A program made the translations under genes and the position numbers. A stretch of DNA of 64,000 bases from Diabrotica undecimpunctata (lineage: Eukaryota > Arthropoda > Insecta > Coleoptera > Chrysomelidae): the NCBI RefSeq assembly GCF_040954645.1, contig NC_092811.1:124579411-124643410 (forward strand). Reading direction: 5' to 3'. Numbering within the stretch: the first letter of the stretch is position 1; every line of letters begins with the position of its first letter. The notes below the pieces were generated by a model. That model searched no databases. It was not told the DNA's origin and worked only from the letters and a program-made list of their open reading frames with translations. This document shows positions 11,465-23,186 of this stretch, piece after piece.

Positions 11465-11799
11465 CTAAAAAAATATATTTATACGAGGTGTCGTTGAAAA
11501 GATAAATAAATCAACTTTAAGATGATATGCCTTTCTGATAAAGATTTTAAAGATGAAGGCCACTCTCGATTTGGGGAATGAAATTTGAAAATTTTATAAA
11601 TTTATAATTTGAGAATTTGAATTTAAATATTTACAAAATATGTCTCCCTAAAAATCAAAATTGACACGCCTCAGCGTTTTTGTTTGTTTTTGTTTTATCA
11701 ATAAGAACAAAATCAGAATGGAAAGTTTACAATGGTCCACTTTTTATACAGATAATTTATAAAAAAAGAAAAAGATGATCTCACTGTAGACACATTACG

Positions 11800-12262
11800 A
11801 CAATGATATCTCGAAGTAATAATAAATAAGGAGAACATATATAGGCGTATATAAGAGTACTGAAAGATAGATGGCAGAAGAAGCATCGAAAGAAGACGAA
11901 TTTCATGGCTCAAGAACCTGAGAGAATGGTTTGGATGCAGCTCAAAACAACTTTTTAAAGCTACTGCCTCAAAAATTAAAATAGCTATGATCATTGCCAA
12001 CCTCCGTAGCGGAGATGGTAGCTGAAGAAGAAGAAGAGTACTGAGAAGAATTACAGGAAATTACACAAAATAGAAAAAAAGAATGAAATAACCACATAAG
12101 TAGAATAAAAGAGACCCGTGTCGTCAAAATAGCAAGAGATAAATCACCAAGCGGCAGAAGAAGTATCGGTCGACCGAGCAACAGATGGAGTGACAACTTT
12201 CCATAGAGGTATTAATCCGCCAATGAACAAGCAGAATTGCTTATAAAGAGGAAGAAGATAAA
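11800..12262 (+). pseudogene. Two adjacent LINE 3'-end fragments
   Basis: First fragment: RRISWLKNLREWFGCSSKQL and KIKIAMIIANLRSGDGS, ending in a (GAA)n tail at about 12024-12037; this matches the terminus of the LINE at 5954-8033. Second: VVKIARDKSPSGRRSIGRPS and RWSDN at 12105-12200, with a GAAGAAGA tail near 12250. Both lack RT motifs. Confidence 0.55.
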
Positions 12263-12601
12263 CAGGCAGACAATTAATGAGGGAGTATTACTAGTCACAA
12301 GCAGATTAAAGAGTATCTTCTTCTTTTTCATATGTTAGGTCTATAAATTTATGTGATCGCTCTATTAATGATCTTTGATTATTGAATAGATGAATATCAA
12401 ATGAATTTGATAGAAATACTCTTCAGAATGAACCCGAATAGAGGCCAGGAGAAGTAGTAAATGGACGCCAAAATTTGGGTTGTAGCGCCATAGAGAACAA
12501 ACTAACAAAGAGCATTCAACACGGAACAATCGATAAATGAAATGCATGACTTTATACAGTGTGTTGGTAATGACTGACCTTGTTATAAGCAATATTCTTA
12601 C

Positions 12602-12745
12602 CACATGTGTAAACCACCTTCAAGTACATTCTGGAATCCGGTTTGCACGGGCTTCCAAAGGTTGCAATATCAGCTGAAAGGTTGCAGCTTCTTTTTCCAT
12701 GACATAGCTGCATGACAATTTCAGTGGCGTAGCTCACAAGACATG
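12602..12745 (-). CDS. EVA-1-like receptor, second half of lectin domain 2
   Basis: Exon with acceptor tttatttcag before 12745 and donor gtaaga after 12602; phase 2 in, 1 out. The sequence TCLVSYATEIVMQLCHGKRS, then CNLSADIATFGSPC and MYLKVVYTC, is the signature C-terminal half of a SUEL/Gal_Lectin domain (CxGKxxC, FGxPC, YLxVxYxC), with cysteines placed as in latrophilin and EVA-1 proteins. Confidence 0.85.
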
Positions 12746-13096
12746 CTGAAATAAAACAATCCTTATTGACTATAGTCTCGCAAATAATAAGTGAAATTAG
12801 TCATCGAAAATCACACGTCATAAGTGGTGAAATGTAGCCGAAATCACGTGCCCATCAAGAATTCTCGGAAATTTTGAATTCGATTATTGGCGACGCGTAA
12901 GAAAATGTATTTTCTTGTTGGTCACTTTAGATCGTAACAATCGAATATTATATTTCTACTTATAATAATAAACATAATACATTACATCTAGTTTATAAAA
13001 TAACTTTTCATTTTCATTAATAATTTGTAGACTGAATGGACGAGCGGAAGTCGACTATATACCTAAAGATGTAAAATACTCAAATAAGTATATTCT

Positions 13097-13300
13097 TTTT
13101 TGTTTCAGAAGGATATTCAATTATTTAGTCTATCAATAGAAAAAGTACTAGCAACCACAGATGCTTGTTTGGTCGTTATGTACATAATCTCTTCTAAAAA
13201 CTTGCCAAAACGCGTTTGTTTTGAAAAAGTTATACGTCGAATCATGCATTACATGAATCGTACTGTTACAAATACAATCTTCCCTGCAATTGTTTGTTAA
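13097..13300 (+). pseudogene. Decayed fragment resembling a Nipped-B (SCC2/NIPBL) exon
   Basis: After a polypyrimidine tract and CAG (13100-13108) the frame reads KDIQLFSLSIEKVLATTDAC, then LVVMYIISSKNLPKRVCFEK and VIRRIMHYMNRTVTNTIFPA, and stops. This resembles the conserved cohesin-loader stretch with MPK.V..E.VIERV..Y and NT..P. It lies on the strand opposite the EVA-1-like gene, inside its intron, and the similarity fades before the expected FDPVY. It looks like a captured genomic exon, not a cDNA copy, since an acceptor-like intron end precedes it. Identification rests on remembered family motifs only. Confidence 0.5.
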
Positions 13301-13389
13301 GTCTGTTCCCATCTTCTGCTTCTTCCAGTATTAAAGTAGATATTTGAAGCGTTTCCTCTTGCTATTTGATTACCATTTCTCCCTTTTAC

Positions 13390-14420
13390 AGAATGAATAT
13401 TAAGTGTTTGACTTGACTAATTTTCTTTAAACTGTATTTTTTAAATTTCATATGCTCTACACATGTCTATTGCCTTTTGTAAGGTTAACTCATGATTCTG
13501 CAACATTTTTTCTTGTAAATCTTTATCGATTGTTTCTAAAACTAGTCTATCCCTGATCATTGAGTCTAGAACATTGTAAAGGGATTTAATTAAGCATCAG
13601 ATCTAAGTAACCCAATTCAGTTTATTGCTTATTGCTAAACGGATGATTGTTTGTTTATGACATTGAAAATATCGGTGTAACTGGAACGCGCTTTGACCTA
13701 GTGAAATTTGCAATGTAATCAAAAGCTTATTAAATAATGTGTACAAATTAAACAAGTAAAAACAATAATATATCAACAAACGCACGTGAGTAAAATAGCT
13801 GGAAATCACGGGATTATTAGCATTATCATTATTGTTAAGAATGAAGAATCAAGAGAATGGTCGAGGTTAATATTGTCAACGTCAACTGAATACTATCTAG
13901 TATTGTACTTAGATAACTAATAAACCAAATCATGAGTATCTAGTGTTTTAAATAAATGTACCATACGATACCATTCATAAAAAGTGAAGCTTATTTATTA
14001 CAACATCTCCAAATTCACTATTTTTTGCCAAGTTACGTAGGTCAGTTAGGTAAGTATTAAATAACTCTCCTTCCTTTTGTTTTCTATTGTAAAATAAAAA
14101 GATTTCATAGATCACATTCTTTTTAGGGGTGAAGTAATTCTCTAATTCACCCAATACTTTATCATATGATTTTCTCTGTGCATCCGTTAAAACACATCAA
14201 GTCCATCTTCCAAAAAATTTAACAGTAGAGCTATTTTTACTGTGTCTTCTTTTTCCGCCTTACCACTGGCCAAGAGGTAAATTTCAAATGACTGTTTGAA
14301 CGCTGAAAGTTTTCACCCACTTTACCTTCAAATGATAATGGTTGAGGTATTCTAAACTTTATATTGTTCTAATTCTAACAACTTCTTGTTTTCGTTTTAG
14401 TTTGGAAGCATTCATTGACC
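13390..14420 (-). pseudogene. Ty3/gypsy-type gag remnant
   Basis: Minus-strand pieces: RIPQPLSFEGKVGEN, FEIYLLASGKAEKEDTVKIA (frameshifted), TPKKNVIYEIFLFYNRKQKE, LTDLRNLAKNSEFGD, then DSMIRDRLVLETIDKDLQEK and LTLQKAIDMCRAYE. This order is the retrotransposon gag (capsid-like) region. A non-homologous block of about 415 bp interrupts it at roughly 13575-13990. No protease or pol part follows. Confidence 0.65.
13575..13990. other. Unidentified insertion of about 415 bp in the gag remnant
   Basis: Gag codons stop at SEFGDVV (13990) and resume at DSMIRDR (about 13565). The block between does not translate to a known domain. Clear terminal repeats were not found by eye; it could be a solo LTR or a MITE. 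Confidence 0.35.
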
Positions 14421-14424
14421 ATAA

Positions 14425-15130
14425 GACTGCGCCATGTAATGGGCATTGACTCAAGTTTCGTCTAAATAATAGATTTTTCTACTTTGCTCACGAAACTCTG
14501 ATATTTTACGCAAATAGTTGCGACGCCATGTAATGATTTCAGGTTTCTCCATTACCACTGAATTTCTGCTATGCTTACCATAAGTAAATTTCAATTTATG
14601 AAACTGCTTACGCAAAGTTTCACGACTTATTTGGGGAATTACTTAATAAGTTTTTATTGCAGAAAAGATTTTGTCTAGAGTAGTAATTTCTTTATTAAAA
14701 TAAAAAGAATGAACTGTACGTCTTCTCTCTCTCTCCAATGGCGCTAAAGCCCAAATCGGGCCTTGGCCTCCTTCAAACTATGCCTCCAACCTTGTCGGTC
14801 TCGCGCCGATCTTCTCCAGGTTCTCACGTCTAGCAAATTTTGCGCGTCCGCTGCCACTTCATCCTCCCATCTTTTCCGTGGCCTTCCTTTTGGTCTTGAG
14901 CCCTGCATTTTACTATCACTGTACGTCTTATTTCTGAATTATTATGTTTATTAAATTCAATTGGTTTTCGACCTCGTAGATATGTCTGTAGGACCTGAAC
15001 TTCACCCGAGTGTAATTTTTGACGGACAATCCTGTAAGCCGTGGATGACAATACACCTGTCATACATTTACAACGACTTATTGCCTTCTCCTGAAACAAT
15101 GTTTTTCTCAAATACTCATACTTCAGATAC
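14425..15130 (-). pseudogene. IS630-Tc1-mariner transposase fragment related to the 51241-53547 element
   Basis: The minus strand encodes FQEKAISRCKCMTGVLSSTA, LRGRKPIEFNKHNNSEIRRT, then after an insertion HSFYFNKEITTLDKIFSAI, ISRETLRKQFHKLKFTYGKH, MEKPEIITWRRNYLRKISEF and KIYYLDET. The last is the first catalytic D block, with the next W changed to TGA. Motif order matches the transposase at 51583-52950. The part beyond the first D is missing; gypsy gag sequence begins there. Confidence 0.65.
14725..14917 (-). mobile_element. 193-bp LINE 3'-end insertion with 12-bp target duplication
   Basis: Flanked by actgtacgtctt at 14713-14724 and 14918-14929. The minus strand reads MQGSRPKGRPRKRWEDEVAA, RTWRRSARDRQGWRHSLKEA and ends KARFGL, the terminus of an RTE-like LINE. 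It interrupts the IS630-type transposase fragment. Confidence 0.8.
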
Positions 15131-15425
15131 TATTTTTTAGCTTCAAATCCTAACTGGTTGCGAGAACTTTTTACAAAATGTACTTATAACTTTCATAGTA
15201 AGATGCAAGGGGATGGCTAAACGATACGAAAAACTTAACTGATAACGCTAATGACTCATTTCACTTATTATTTGACAGACTTTACCTACTCAAAAGAATG
15301 AAGCCTCATTTCAAAGTGTACTCTAATTACGATTTTTTTCTATGCTCTTTATTTTATTTAAAAAGTAAATTATATAAGAGGTTAACTATACTTTACAAGC
15401 ATTTAAAATAGTATACTTTACTCAC

Positions 15426-15575
15426 TCTCCTCTGGTACACCTTGTGGCTGTGGACACTGTATGCTCTCGTATTCTGTTCGTCCATAGCTTGCACTGTAGA
15501 CTGCAACTCGTGAGTTAGGATTACAATTTAACTTGATTTTACTATTTTGACAGGCTACTTGACTTCTAAACTCAT
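15426..15575 (-). CDS. EVA-1-like receptor, first half of lectin domain 2
   Basis: Exon with acceptor ttttcgcag before 15575 and donor gtgagt after 15426; phase 2 in, 1 out. It encodes YEFRSQVACQNSKIKLNCNP, then RVAVYSASYGRTEYESIQC. The pattern C..S.I.L.C and ASYGR is the N-terminal half of a SUEL lectin domain and continues in the exon at 12602-12745. Confidence 0.85.
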
Positions 15576-15754
15576 CTGCGAAAACATAGTTATCTTTATA
15601 TCTATATTTTAAGCTACCTTAAATAAAATATTTTCAATAAATCTATTAAATTGTCACAGTTGTCTTAATACCTGTACCCAAATTAACAAATGATTTGCCT
15701 TAAAATCCCTAATTTGATACCTGGAAATACGCCCATGGATCTTTAGGTAATTTT

Positions 15755-15930
15755 ATCTTCTGCTGCGGAAGAAAACAACTGTCCTGGCTGCATAACATTA
15801 GACAATGGACAGGTCGAACGGTCGAGGAACTGTTTCATCTAGCTGCCGACCGAGAATCATTTCATCAGGTTGTCAATATGACGATAGCCAACGCTTGAAT
15901 ACAAGCACGGCACACAAAGAAGATCTTCTG
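15755..15930 (+). pseudogene. LINE 3'-end fragment in an EVA-1-like intron
   Basis: The plus strand reads GRKQLSWLHNIRQWTGRTVE, ELFHLAADRE and VVNMTIANA, resembling the C-terminus of the LINE at 49527-50424 (KQMSWLRNIKNWTGV, ELLHAAKDR). It ends near AAGAAGATC. Confidence 0.55.
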
Positions 15931-16214
15931 CTCATGTGATTCCTGATAGCATTATAAAATATAATTTCAAAATTGTAGGCACGAAACTATAAGAAATGGT
16001 GACAGATTTATTCTTCGTCATCCAGTGGCGTACAACAATTTTTTGTAAGAGTGACAGGTAACGCTAATTGTATTCATAAAGTTTTACAAATTACATGTAC
16101 TATTATTACTAAAGATTAGGGCTCCTTTTCTTCCTTATCGATTTGAACTGGCTTTAAATGTACTCGTTACACAGTAATAATTCTAAACAATAAAAAACAA
16201 AAAATATTACTTAC

Positions 16215-16338
16215 ATGGTCTGCATTTGTACGCCACTTCTACGTATTTTCTTACTTCGGGACAGGGATCACCTCCAAAAGTCTTGGGACTAGTTTGAAAT
16301 TTGCAGTGGCTTTTCTTCTGACAAGCCTCCACGACAGT
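16215..16338 (-). CDS. EVA-1-like receptor, second half of lectin domain 1
   Basis: Exon with acceptor gctgttacag before 16338 and donor gtaagt after 16215; phase 0 in, 1 out. It encodes TVVEACQKKSHCKFQTSPKT, FGGDPCPEVRKYVEVAYKC. The features ACxxxxxC, FGGDPCP and KYxxVxYxC are diagnostic of the Gal_Lectin/SUEL fold. The next exon in phase is 15426-15575. Confidence 0.85.
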
Positions 16339-16765
16339 CTGTAACAGCGAATACTATATATGGTCAGTAAGATCAGTATCTCATATACCTTGATGGATCA
16401 AAATACTCATTGATTAATAATATGTAGGAAATAAGGTGTATAGGTGTTAGTTGAAATTCTACATTGAAGGGGTAGCATCGTCATAATTCGAAGATGCATG
16501 GACCAGCAGAGAAAGTTTTTGCCCTAAAAGATACTCGATTATATATTTAACACGATAAGGGCGCATTATTGTGAAGTAGTTTATCCAAAATCGTAAAAAA
16601 TGAACAACTAAAGTACAAAAAAAAATGTGAAGCTGAGGACTCAGAAATGAGTGACCTTTCTAAACAAAAATAGAACGAGCAGTGTCATAATTTTGGTGAC
16701 AAACTCTATCTCTACCGCAAATATTGTGTCAGTAGCAAGAAGATCTGGAAACAAGTAAAATCAGA

Positions 16766-17652
16766 CTTACTTTCTTTTTCGTGTCTGGATCCGACTACAG
16801 TTTTTCTGCCCAATATCGGGCTACGTCTACACCCTTTGTATTTGCGAGCCATAATTCATCGAGGGTGCACTGTGATGGGCAAAGTCTGCATACTCTCAGG
16901 TGCTCCATGTTCTGTATTTCCCCACATTCACAAAGTGCGTCGCTGTCTGTCTTGATGCCCCATTTAATGAGGTTCTGTTTTACAGGGGCAACACCTGTGC
17001 GTATGCGATTCAGTGTCCGCCAGGTTCTCCAGTCCAGGTTCATTCCATTAGGTCGTTCTGGATGTAGGGGGAACAGTTCGGGTGGTTCGACGCTGACATT
17101 TCTCATAAACCTTTTCCTTGATTTAAGTCGGCTGATTCCTGGTGGTTCGTCAAACCCGTATAATTGGTGCCTTTCATCGAAAGTTTGCCTGAACTTCTCC
17201 ACATATTGTGAGGCGCATCTACGGTCATCTGGTGATGAGAATCCAGCTACCCGGTACAGTAGGGGTAGGGGGGTAGGCTTCATACAACCGGTAATTATTC
17301 TGCATGTTTCATTTAACGCCGTGGTGACTTGTTGGGCGTGCTAGATCTACCCCAGACGGGACAAGCATATTCCCCTGTTGAGAAACATAAGGCCTCAGCT
17401 GTTGTCTTCAAGACCTGGGGGTTTGCACCCCACTTGCTCCCTACAAGTTTCCGGAGAAGGTTGTTTCTCGTAGAAACCTTTTGTCTTGTGTTCTGACAGT
17501 GGAATTTATACGTTAGTGACCGGTCTAGTACTACTCCAAGATATTTGGGCTTATCAATATGTTTCAAGCGTTGTCCCTCCCAAGAAACATTCAGCTTTAC
17601 ATGCGCCAGTTGGTTGTTGAGATGGAATGCACATACAAACAAAGTACGAACA
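16766..17652 (-). mobile_element. Jockey-like LINE 3' part with 13-bp target duplication
   Basis: Flanked by aagtaaaatcaga at 16753-16765 and 17653-17665. Minus-strand frames encode HIDKPKYLGVVLDRSLTYKF, AEALCFSTGEYACPVWGRSS, then a frame change, TLNRIRTGVAPVKQNLIKWG and the C-terminal zinc motif CECGEIQNMEHLRVCRLCP ending DVARYWAEKL. RT catalytic residues lie in the missing 5' part. The same family recurs at 61348-62190. Located in an EVA-1-like intron. Confidence 0.75.
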
Positions 17653-18019
17653 AAGTAAAATCAGAATGGAGATGCATGGGAGATGCAATACTGAGTATAC
17701 GTCTAGGAAAGTATAATCTAAGCCTTAAAATAAAAGACTGGTTAGTAAAAAGTCAGAAGGTTGGTGAGGCTGGATAAATTCTGGTGTTTTCAATCGCCGA
17801 TGTTTTCTACAAGGTGTTACAGGCTGGGAATTTTATGACGTATTACAGACTTAGAATTACATACCTACTTAAAGACCACCAGACGTTTCAATGAGACCGA
17901 TCAGAGTCCTACACAGTAAGATATTTTCGACAAGATTTACTGTTTCCATGAAAAGGTTGGAAGTAATCTTAATACAAAAACTTTTTAGAGATTACTAAGT
18001 AACCGCATAAACATCCATT

Positions 18020-19310
18020 CCTTCAATAGGAAGATTATATGGGAAGATACTGCAAGAAAAGATAGAGCAAACGATAAAAGGCAAAATCGGGGAGGATTAG
18101 GCAGGCTTCACGGCAGGAAGATCATGCATAGACCACATATACACACTGGAACAACTGTTGGAAAAGAAAAAAGCAAAAAATAGAGATATACACTTGGCAT
18201 TTGTGGACCTGAGAAAGGCGTATGACTCTGTACCAAGGTCAGAACTATGGGAGGCAATATACAAATTAGAAATACAAACGGAACTCATAGAAGCTACAAA
18301 AGCTCTGTATAAAGAAAATAAAGTGTCCATTAAAATGGGAACAAGAATCATAGGAGACTTCACCACAACAAAAGGTCTCCTGCAGGGTTGTTCCACATCT
18401 CCAACCCTATTCAAAATATACTTAGAGAAAGCCTTGACTACATGGAAAAGAAAATGCGAAGGCATGGGAGTACCGGTACGGAACGAATACCTATATACGT
18501 TAAGTTTTGCAGACGATCAAGTAGTGATTGCACAAAACCAAGACGACCTCAGCTACATGATGAAGAAACTACAAGAAGAATATACCAAGGCTGGCCTAGA
18601 TATTAACCTCGCGAAAACAGAGTACCTATCTACAAGTGAAGAAGACATAGAAGATCTACAGATTGATGGCAACGTAACAATCAAAGGAAAGGATAAATTC
18701 AAATACCTGGGGTTTATAATCACGAAAAAGGCAACAACAGAGGAAGAAATTACACAAAGATTAGGACAAATAAGAACAGCAATCCGACAACTTAACTCAG
18801 TATGGTGGGATAGACACCTAAATATGAAGACAAAAACGCAGATTTATAAAACATTAGTGCGAAGTATTATGACATATGGGGCTAAAAATTGGATCATAAA
18901 CAAGAAAAACAGCAGTAAGATAGTAGCAACAGAGATGGAATGCCTGCGAAGATGCTGCATAGTAACAAGAATGGATAGGAGAAGTAATGACAAAGCAAAA
19001 AGCAAAGAATAAAGCAAAGAACATCAATAGAAACAGACATACTAACATATATAGAACAAAAAAGACTAAAGTGGTATGGACATGTAAGAAGAACTAGCGA
19101 CAGCAGATGGATAAAGAGAATAACCGAATGGAGCCCCATAGGAAGGAGGAAAAGAGGACGACCCCGAAAATCCTGGAGGAACGAAGTAGACGACGCCATG
19201 AGTAAGAGAGGACTAAACGATGGAGAATGGAACAACAGAGAGAGATGGAAACGGTTGAGCGAGGGAAGGCAGTGAATACTGTAGAATCCCTAAATATATA
19301 TCAAACATCC
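18020..19310 (+). mobile_element. RTE-like LINE (FADDQVV subfamily), 5'-truncated
   Basis: The frame 18158-19012 encodes the RT palm (IHLAFVDLRKAYDSVPRSEL), KGLLQGCSTSPTLFKIYLEK, catalytic LSFADDQVVIAQN, KFKYLGFIITKK and thumb. Sequence before 18158 is readable with stops (GRLYGKILQEKIEQ, AGFTAGRSCIDHIYTLEQLL). A frameshift near 19010 leads to LKWYGHVRRTSD, GRRKRGRPRKSWRNEVDDAM and the end near 19275. No clear tail or target duplication was found. Confidence 0.75.
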
Positions 19311-20149
19311 ATGAGATCTGTAAACACGAATACTGGTGTGGATCGATCGATCATATAATAGCCGAAGTATAACAAACGGGTTTCAGATAAAAGAAAATAA
19401 CTGGTATACCCGGAAAAGAGAAGATTCGGTTGTTTGCGCATACCACTCTCTTAGACACGATGTTCTTCTTTCTGGACGTCCTTCTTTGAATATTTTCCTG
19501 GCATAAAATCTAATAAGCTGTACTTATTCGGTTGTCTTATAAGTTGCATAGAATATATCAATTTTCTGGTTTTTATGATCTCTTTATCTTTCTTAATGCT
19601 TAGATTGTTTTTAATTTTAAGCATGACGTTTGTATGCTTCTGCTCTGTAAAGCAGCACGAAAAAGATAGATCACTTCAGTATTCTGATCGTCAGATTCAG
19701 ATTTATATCTTACCCACAAATAATTCTGTTGTATTTAAAGAAAGCTGATTTTAGTTGTGCCATGAAGCAACTAATTTCTGAAAATGAGGCTCGATAGCTA
19801 TTAATTTTGCAGCCCAGATAAATTATATCGCTAATATTCGAAGTGGCTGAGCGTTAACTTATATGCCACCATCTTTAAATATAATTATATTGAGTTCTAC
19901 TGATAGTTAATTCATATCTCGTAGCATGTTGTCCCTACTTGGTCTATTAGATGTTACAAACCATTGTTACCATTTCATAATGGAGTCATATTGACTGCGT
20001 TTCATAGGTTGTTAATAGGACACTGTTTATTTTTATTTTAATTTGATCTTTCTGTAGTAGTTTCAGTTTTAGAAATACTTTCAGTTCTTGACTTATGAGG
20101 CTAATAACCTCTCTAACATTCACCTTTTGACAAAGAAATAAAGGTGGAC

Positions 20150-20265
20150 TACAGCCCATCGCTCAGAATTATGCCTGCATCATTATCACTCAATCATCAT
20201 TCTATCTATCATCATTCAATCAATCGCGTCCACTGCTGGACATATACCTATCTTTCAATTTATAC
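20150..20265 (-). pseudogene. LINE 3' tail remnant
   Basis: CATCATT-rich repeats followed by gcgtccactgctggacatat resemble the non-coding end of microsatellite-tailed insect LINEs. No coding sequence is left. Confidence 0.35.
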
Positions 20266-20316
20266 ATAGATATAAACATTTATTTGTCAATATAAAGAAA
20301 TAAATTGACTACTGAC

Positions 20317-20537
20317 CTGGATTGCGTTGGGCCACAGACAAGATGAGTTGTAGTTGTACGACGATCTTGAAATTGTAGACCGCGTCGATCTTAGCTTACA
20401 TATTGATGCTTCAGCTTCTGCTTTTCCATATTGGGCAAGTTCGATGGATATGCTCGTTCCAGTTGGGCAATTCAACACTACCACTTCGTCGTCGCATCCG
20501 GCTTGCTGGTAGGTCCGCAGAGTTCCAGATAGTAAAG
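20317..20537 (-). CDS. EVA-1-like receptor, first half of lectin domain 1 (5'-most exon found)
   Basis: Exon with acceptor aatctacag before 20537 and donor gtcagt after 20317; phase 2 in, 0 out. It encodes LLSGTLRTYQQAGCDDEVVV, LNCPTGTSISIELAQYGKAE and, after CKLRS, an insert rich in S/Y/N with CLWPNAIQ. This is the start of a SUEL lectin domain. No signal peptide lies in this exon, so at least one upstream exon is expected. EVA-1 proteins in nematodes and mammals combine two such domains with one membrane pass; here too the receptor is predicted at the cell surface. Confidence 0.8.
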
Positions 20538-21026
20538 CTGTAGATTGTTGGTAAGCAAGAAGACCATCATCATGAAAAAAAAAGAATATTATATTTTAAT
20601 GACTACAACTTCAATCGTAACTAAAATTTTCTATCATTTATCCTTATTGTTCCAATAAATAAAGAATTACAATGAAAAAGGTTAACACTATTTTGACATC
20701 CATGATAATAGGATCATCAGTAACTAATACATTACTTCTAATAGAAACTGATGAAGATTCGACTAAAAATGATTTGAGTGCCAAGAAATGTGTTAACATC
20801 TTTTATAATATTTTGTATGAATATATGCACCAGCATGTTCCTTTGACTACCAATAAAAATAAGATATTTCCTGTATGCTTTGATAGAGAACTGAAGCATC
20901 CTATCTCTTAAAATAAAGCTTGCCATATACAGTATAAAAGTACAGGCTACTTTAGCGATTAAGATAAGTTTTCGTAGGTTGAAATCTGTGTGTAACCAAA
21001 AAAATAGACAGACTGTTACATATCAT

Positions 21027-23186
21027 CATCATCATCAGTGGTGCTACAGCTCTAGTTGAGCCTTGACCTTCCCCAGTCTATTTCACCAGTCGTTTCTGTT
21101 CATCGCCAACCGTTGCCAATTTGCCGCGCCGATTTTCTTTGCGTCCTCGTCCACACCGTCCCTCCATCTCAGTCGTGGTCTGCCTCTACTCCTATTTCCC
21201 ACTGGAACCGATAATAGAGTTCGTCTGGGTGGGTAATTTTCATTTGCTCTTGACACATGTCCAGCCCATCTAAGCCTACCTATTTTTATGAAGGATATTA
21301 CATCTCTACCATTTACTATTTTTTTATACTTCTCGTACAATTCGAAATTACATCGCCTTCTCCAGATACCATTCTCACAGAATGCGCCCATTATTCTTCT
21401 TAGTATCTTCCTTTCGAAGACGAGCAGAAGATTTGCGTCTGTTTTGGAGATGGTCCATGTTTCTGACCCATATGTCAGCACTGGTAGGATGAGTGTTCTA
21501 TATATTATTAGTTTGGTTTTCTGGCTTAAATTTCTGTTTTTTAGCTGCTTGCTTAGTCCAAAATAACATTTGTTTGCTAGCAGTACCCTCCGTTTTACTT
21601 CTTCAGATGTGTCATTATCGTTTGTTATGAGAGAACCCAAATATGTAAACTTATTTACTACCTCAAAATTATATTTCTAGTTCTATCTCTGTTATTTGGA
21701 ATAGATGCTAACATTTTGGTTTTTTCCTCGTTTATTTTAAGGCCCATATTTTGTGCGGCTGTCAAGAAGGTGGTAGTCATCTCTTTAAGTCCTCGTGTAG
21801 TACGTGCGATCAAATCCAGATCGTCAGCGTAAGCCATAATCTGCGTTGATTTATTAAAGATTGTTCCCCTATTGTGTAACTCGGCATCTCTTATAGTCTT
21901 TTCTAACGCTATATTAAAGAGAAGGCACGCCAGCGCGTCTCCCTGCCGTAACCCTGCATATGTTTCAAACGCTTGTGACATATCGCCTTGTATTTGCACT
22001 CTGCAGATCACTTTACTCATAGTTGTTTTTACGAGCCTTATTAATTTATGGGGAATGTTAAGTTCATTCATGGCTTCGTATAATTTACCTCTTAGGACGC
22101 TATCATACGCTGACTTAAAGTCCACAAAGAGATGGAACGTGTCAATATTAAATTCATTGGTTTTTTCTAAGATTTGACGTAGTACAAAAATCTGGTCAAT
22201 TGTTGACCTACCTGGCCTAAAACCGCTTTGATACTCACCAAGGATTTCTTCCACGTACGTACTTAAACGGCTGTACAGGGTGTTGGAGAATATTTTGTAC
22301 ATTGTATTCAGAAGAGTTATACCCCTATAATTTTTACATTCCAACAAATCTCCCTTTTTGTGCAGTGGACATATGATTCCAGTGCACCATTCCTCTGGCA
22401 TTTGTTCTTCTTCCCAGACTTTGACTATTATGTTGTGAATTTGGTGCATAATGCTGTTACCTCCATGTTTGATGAGCTCTGCGGGGATACAATCCACTCC
22501 TGGGGACTTGCTATTTTTGTACTGCGTCAGCGGTATTGACTATATGTCCATTTTTGTCTCTACACATCGTCAGCCGTGGTTTAAATTCTGTTCTTGTCTT
22601 ATTTAGGATATTATAGAACTTTCTAGTTTCATTTTGCCCCTTTAATGATTGAAGCTCTTGCATAATCTGGTTTTCGAAGGTCCGCTTTTTCCTTCGATGT
22701 ATGCGTTTTTCCTCCTTCCTAAGGTCTTTGTACATTTGCTCCTTATCCCGTGTTCTTCTTTGTTGCATAAGTTTATATGCATAATTTTTTCTTTTAGTGA
22801 TATCTTCACATTCATCGTCGAACCAACTGTTGCGTGGAGTGGATTCTTCTGGTCCTAGGACGTTGTTTGCCGCTTCCTTAATTGTTCTTCTACATATATC
22901 CCATTGCTCGCTAGCTGTTAAATTCTCATCTGTTGTGCTTTCATGTTCAAGGTAATTTTGATACCTTTCTAGTGCACGCGGCTCTTTCAAGAGTTTTAAA
23001 TTGTAGCGAGTACTTTTTTTGCCCTTTTCTTTTTTTGCATTTGAGATTCTTGCTCTTATTTTTGCGCCTACTAAGAAGTGGTCTGAATCTATATTAGCTC
23101 CACGATAAGTACGTACATCCATTAGATTAGAGAAGTGCCTGGTTTCTATTAGGATGTGATCTATTTGATTTTTGTTATGTGTGTAT
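21027..23186 (-). mobile_element. RTE-like LINE with (ATC)n tail, long but broken in two places
   Basis: Flanked by gactgttacatatcat at 21011-21026 and 23187-23202. The minus strand starts in the endonuclease C-terminus (QIDHILIETRHFSNLMDVRT, IDSDHFLVG). A connector runs to VNTADAVQK, where an internal deletion and frameshift lead to SKSPGVDCIPAELIKHGG. RT follows: FVDFKSAYDSVLRGKLYEAM, GLRQGDALACLLFNIALEKT, catalytic MAYADDLDLIART. A frameshift near 21655 leads to FTYLGSLITNDNDTSEE and the C-terminal region ending near 21083. Confidence 0.85.

Noticed and set aside
20672..20911. 79-codon frame next to the 5'-most EVA-1-like exon, considered as a small host gene
   Set aside because: HVPLTTNKN...PVCFDRELK matches the linker of a Jockey-like LINE that continues at 23187 after the nested insertion.
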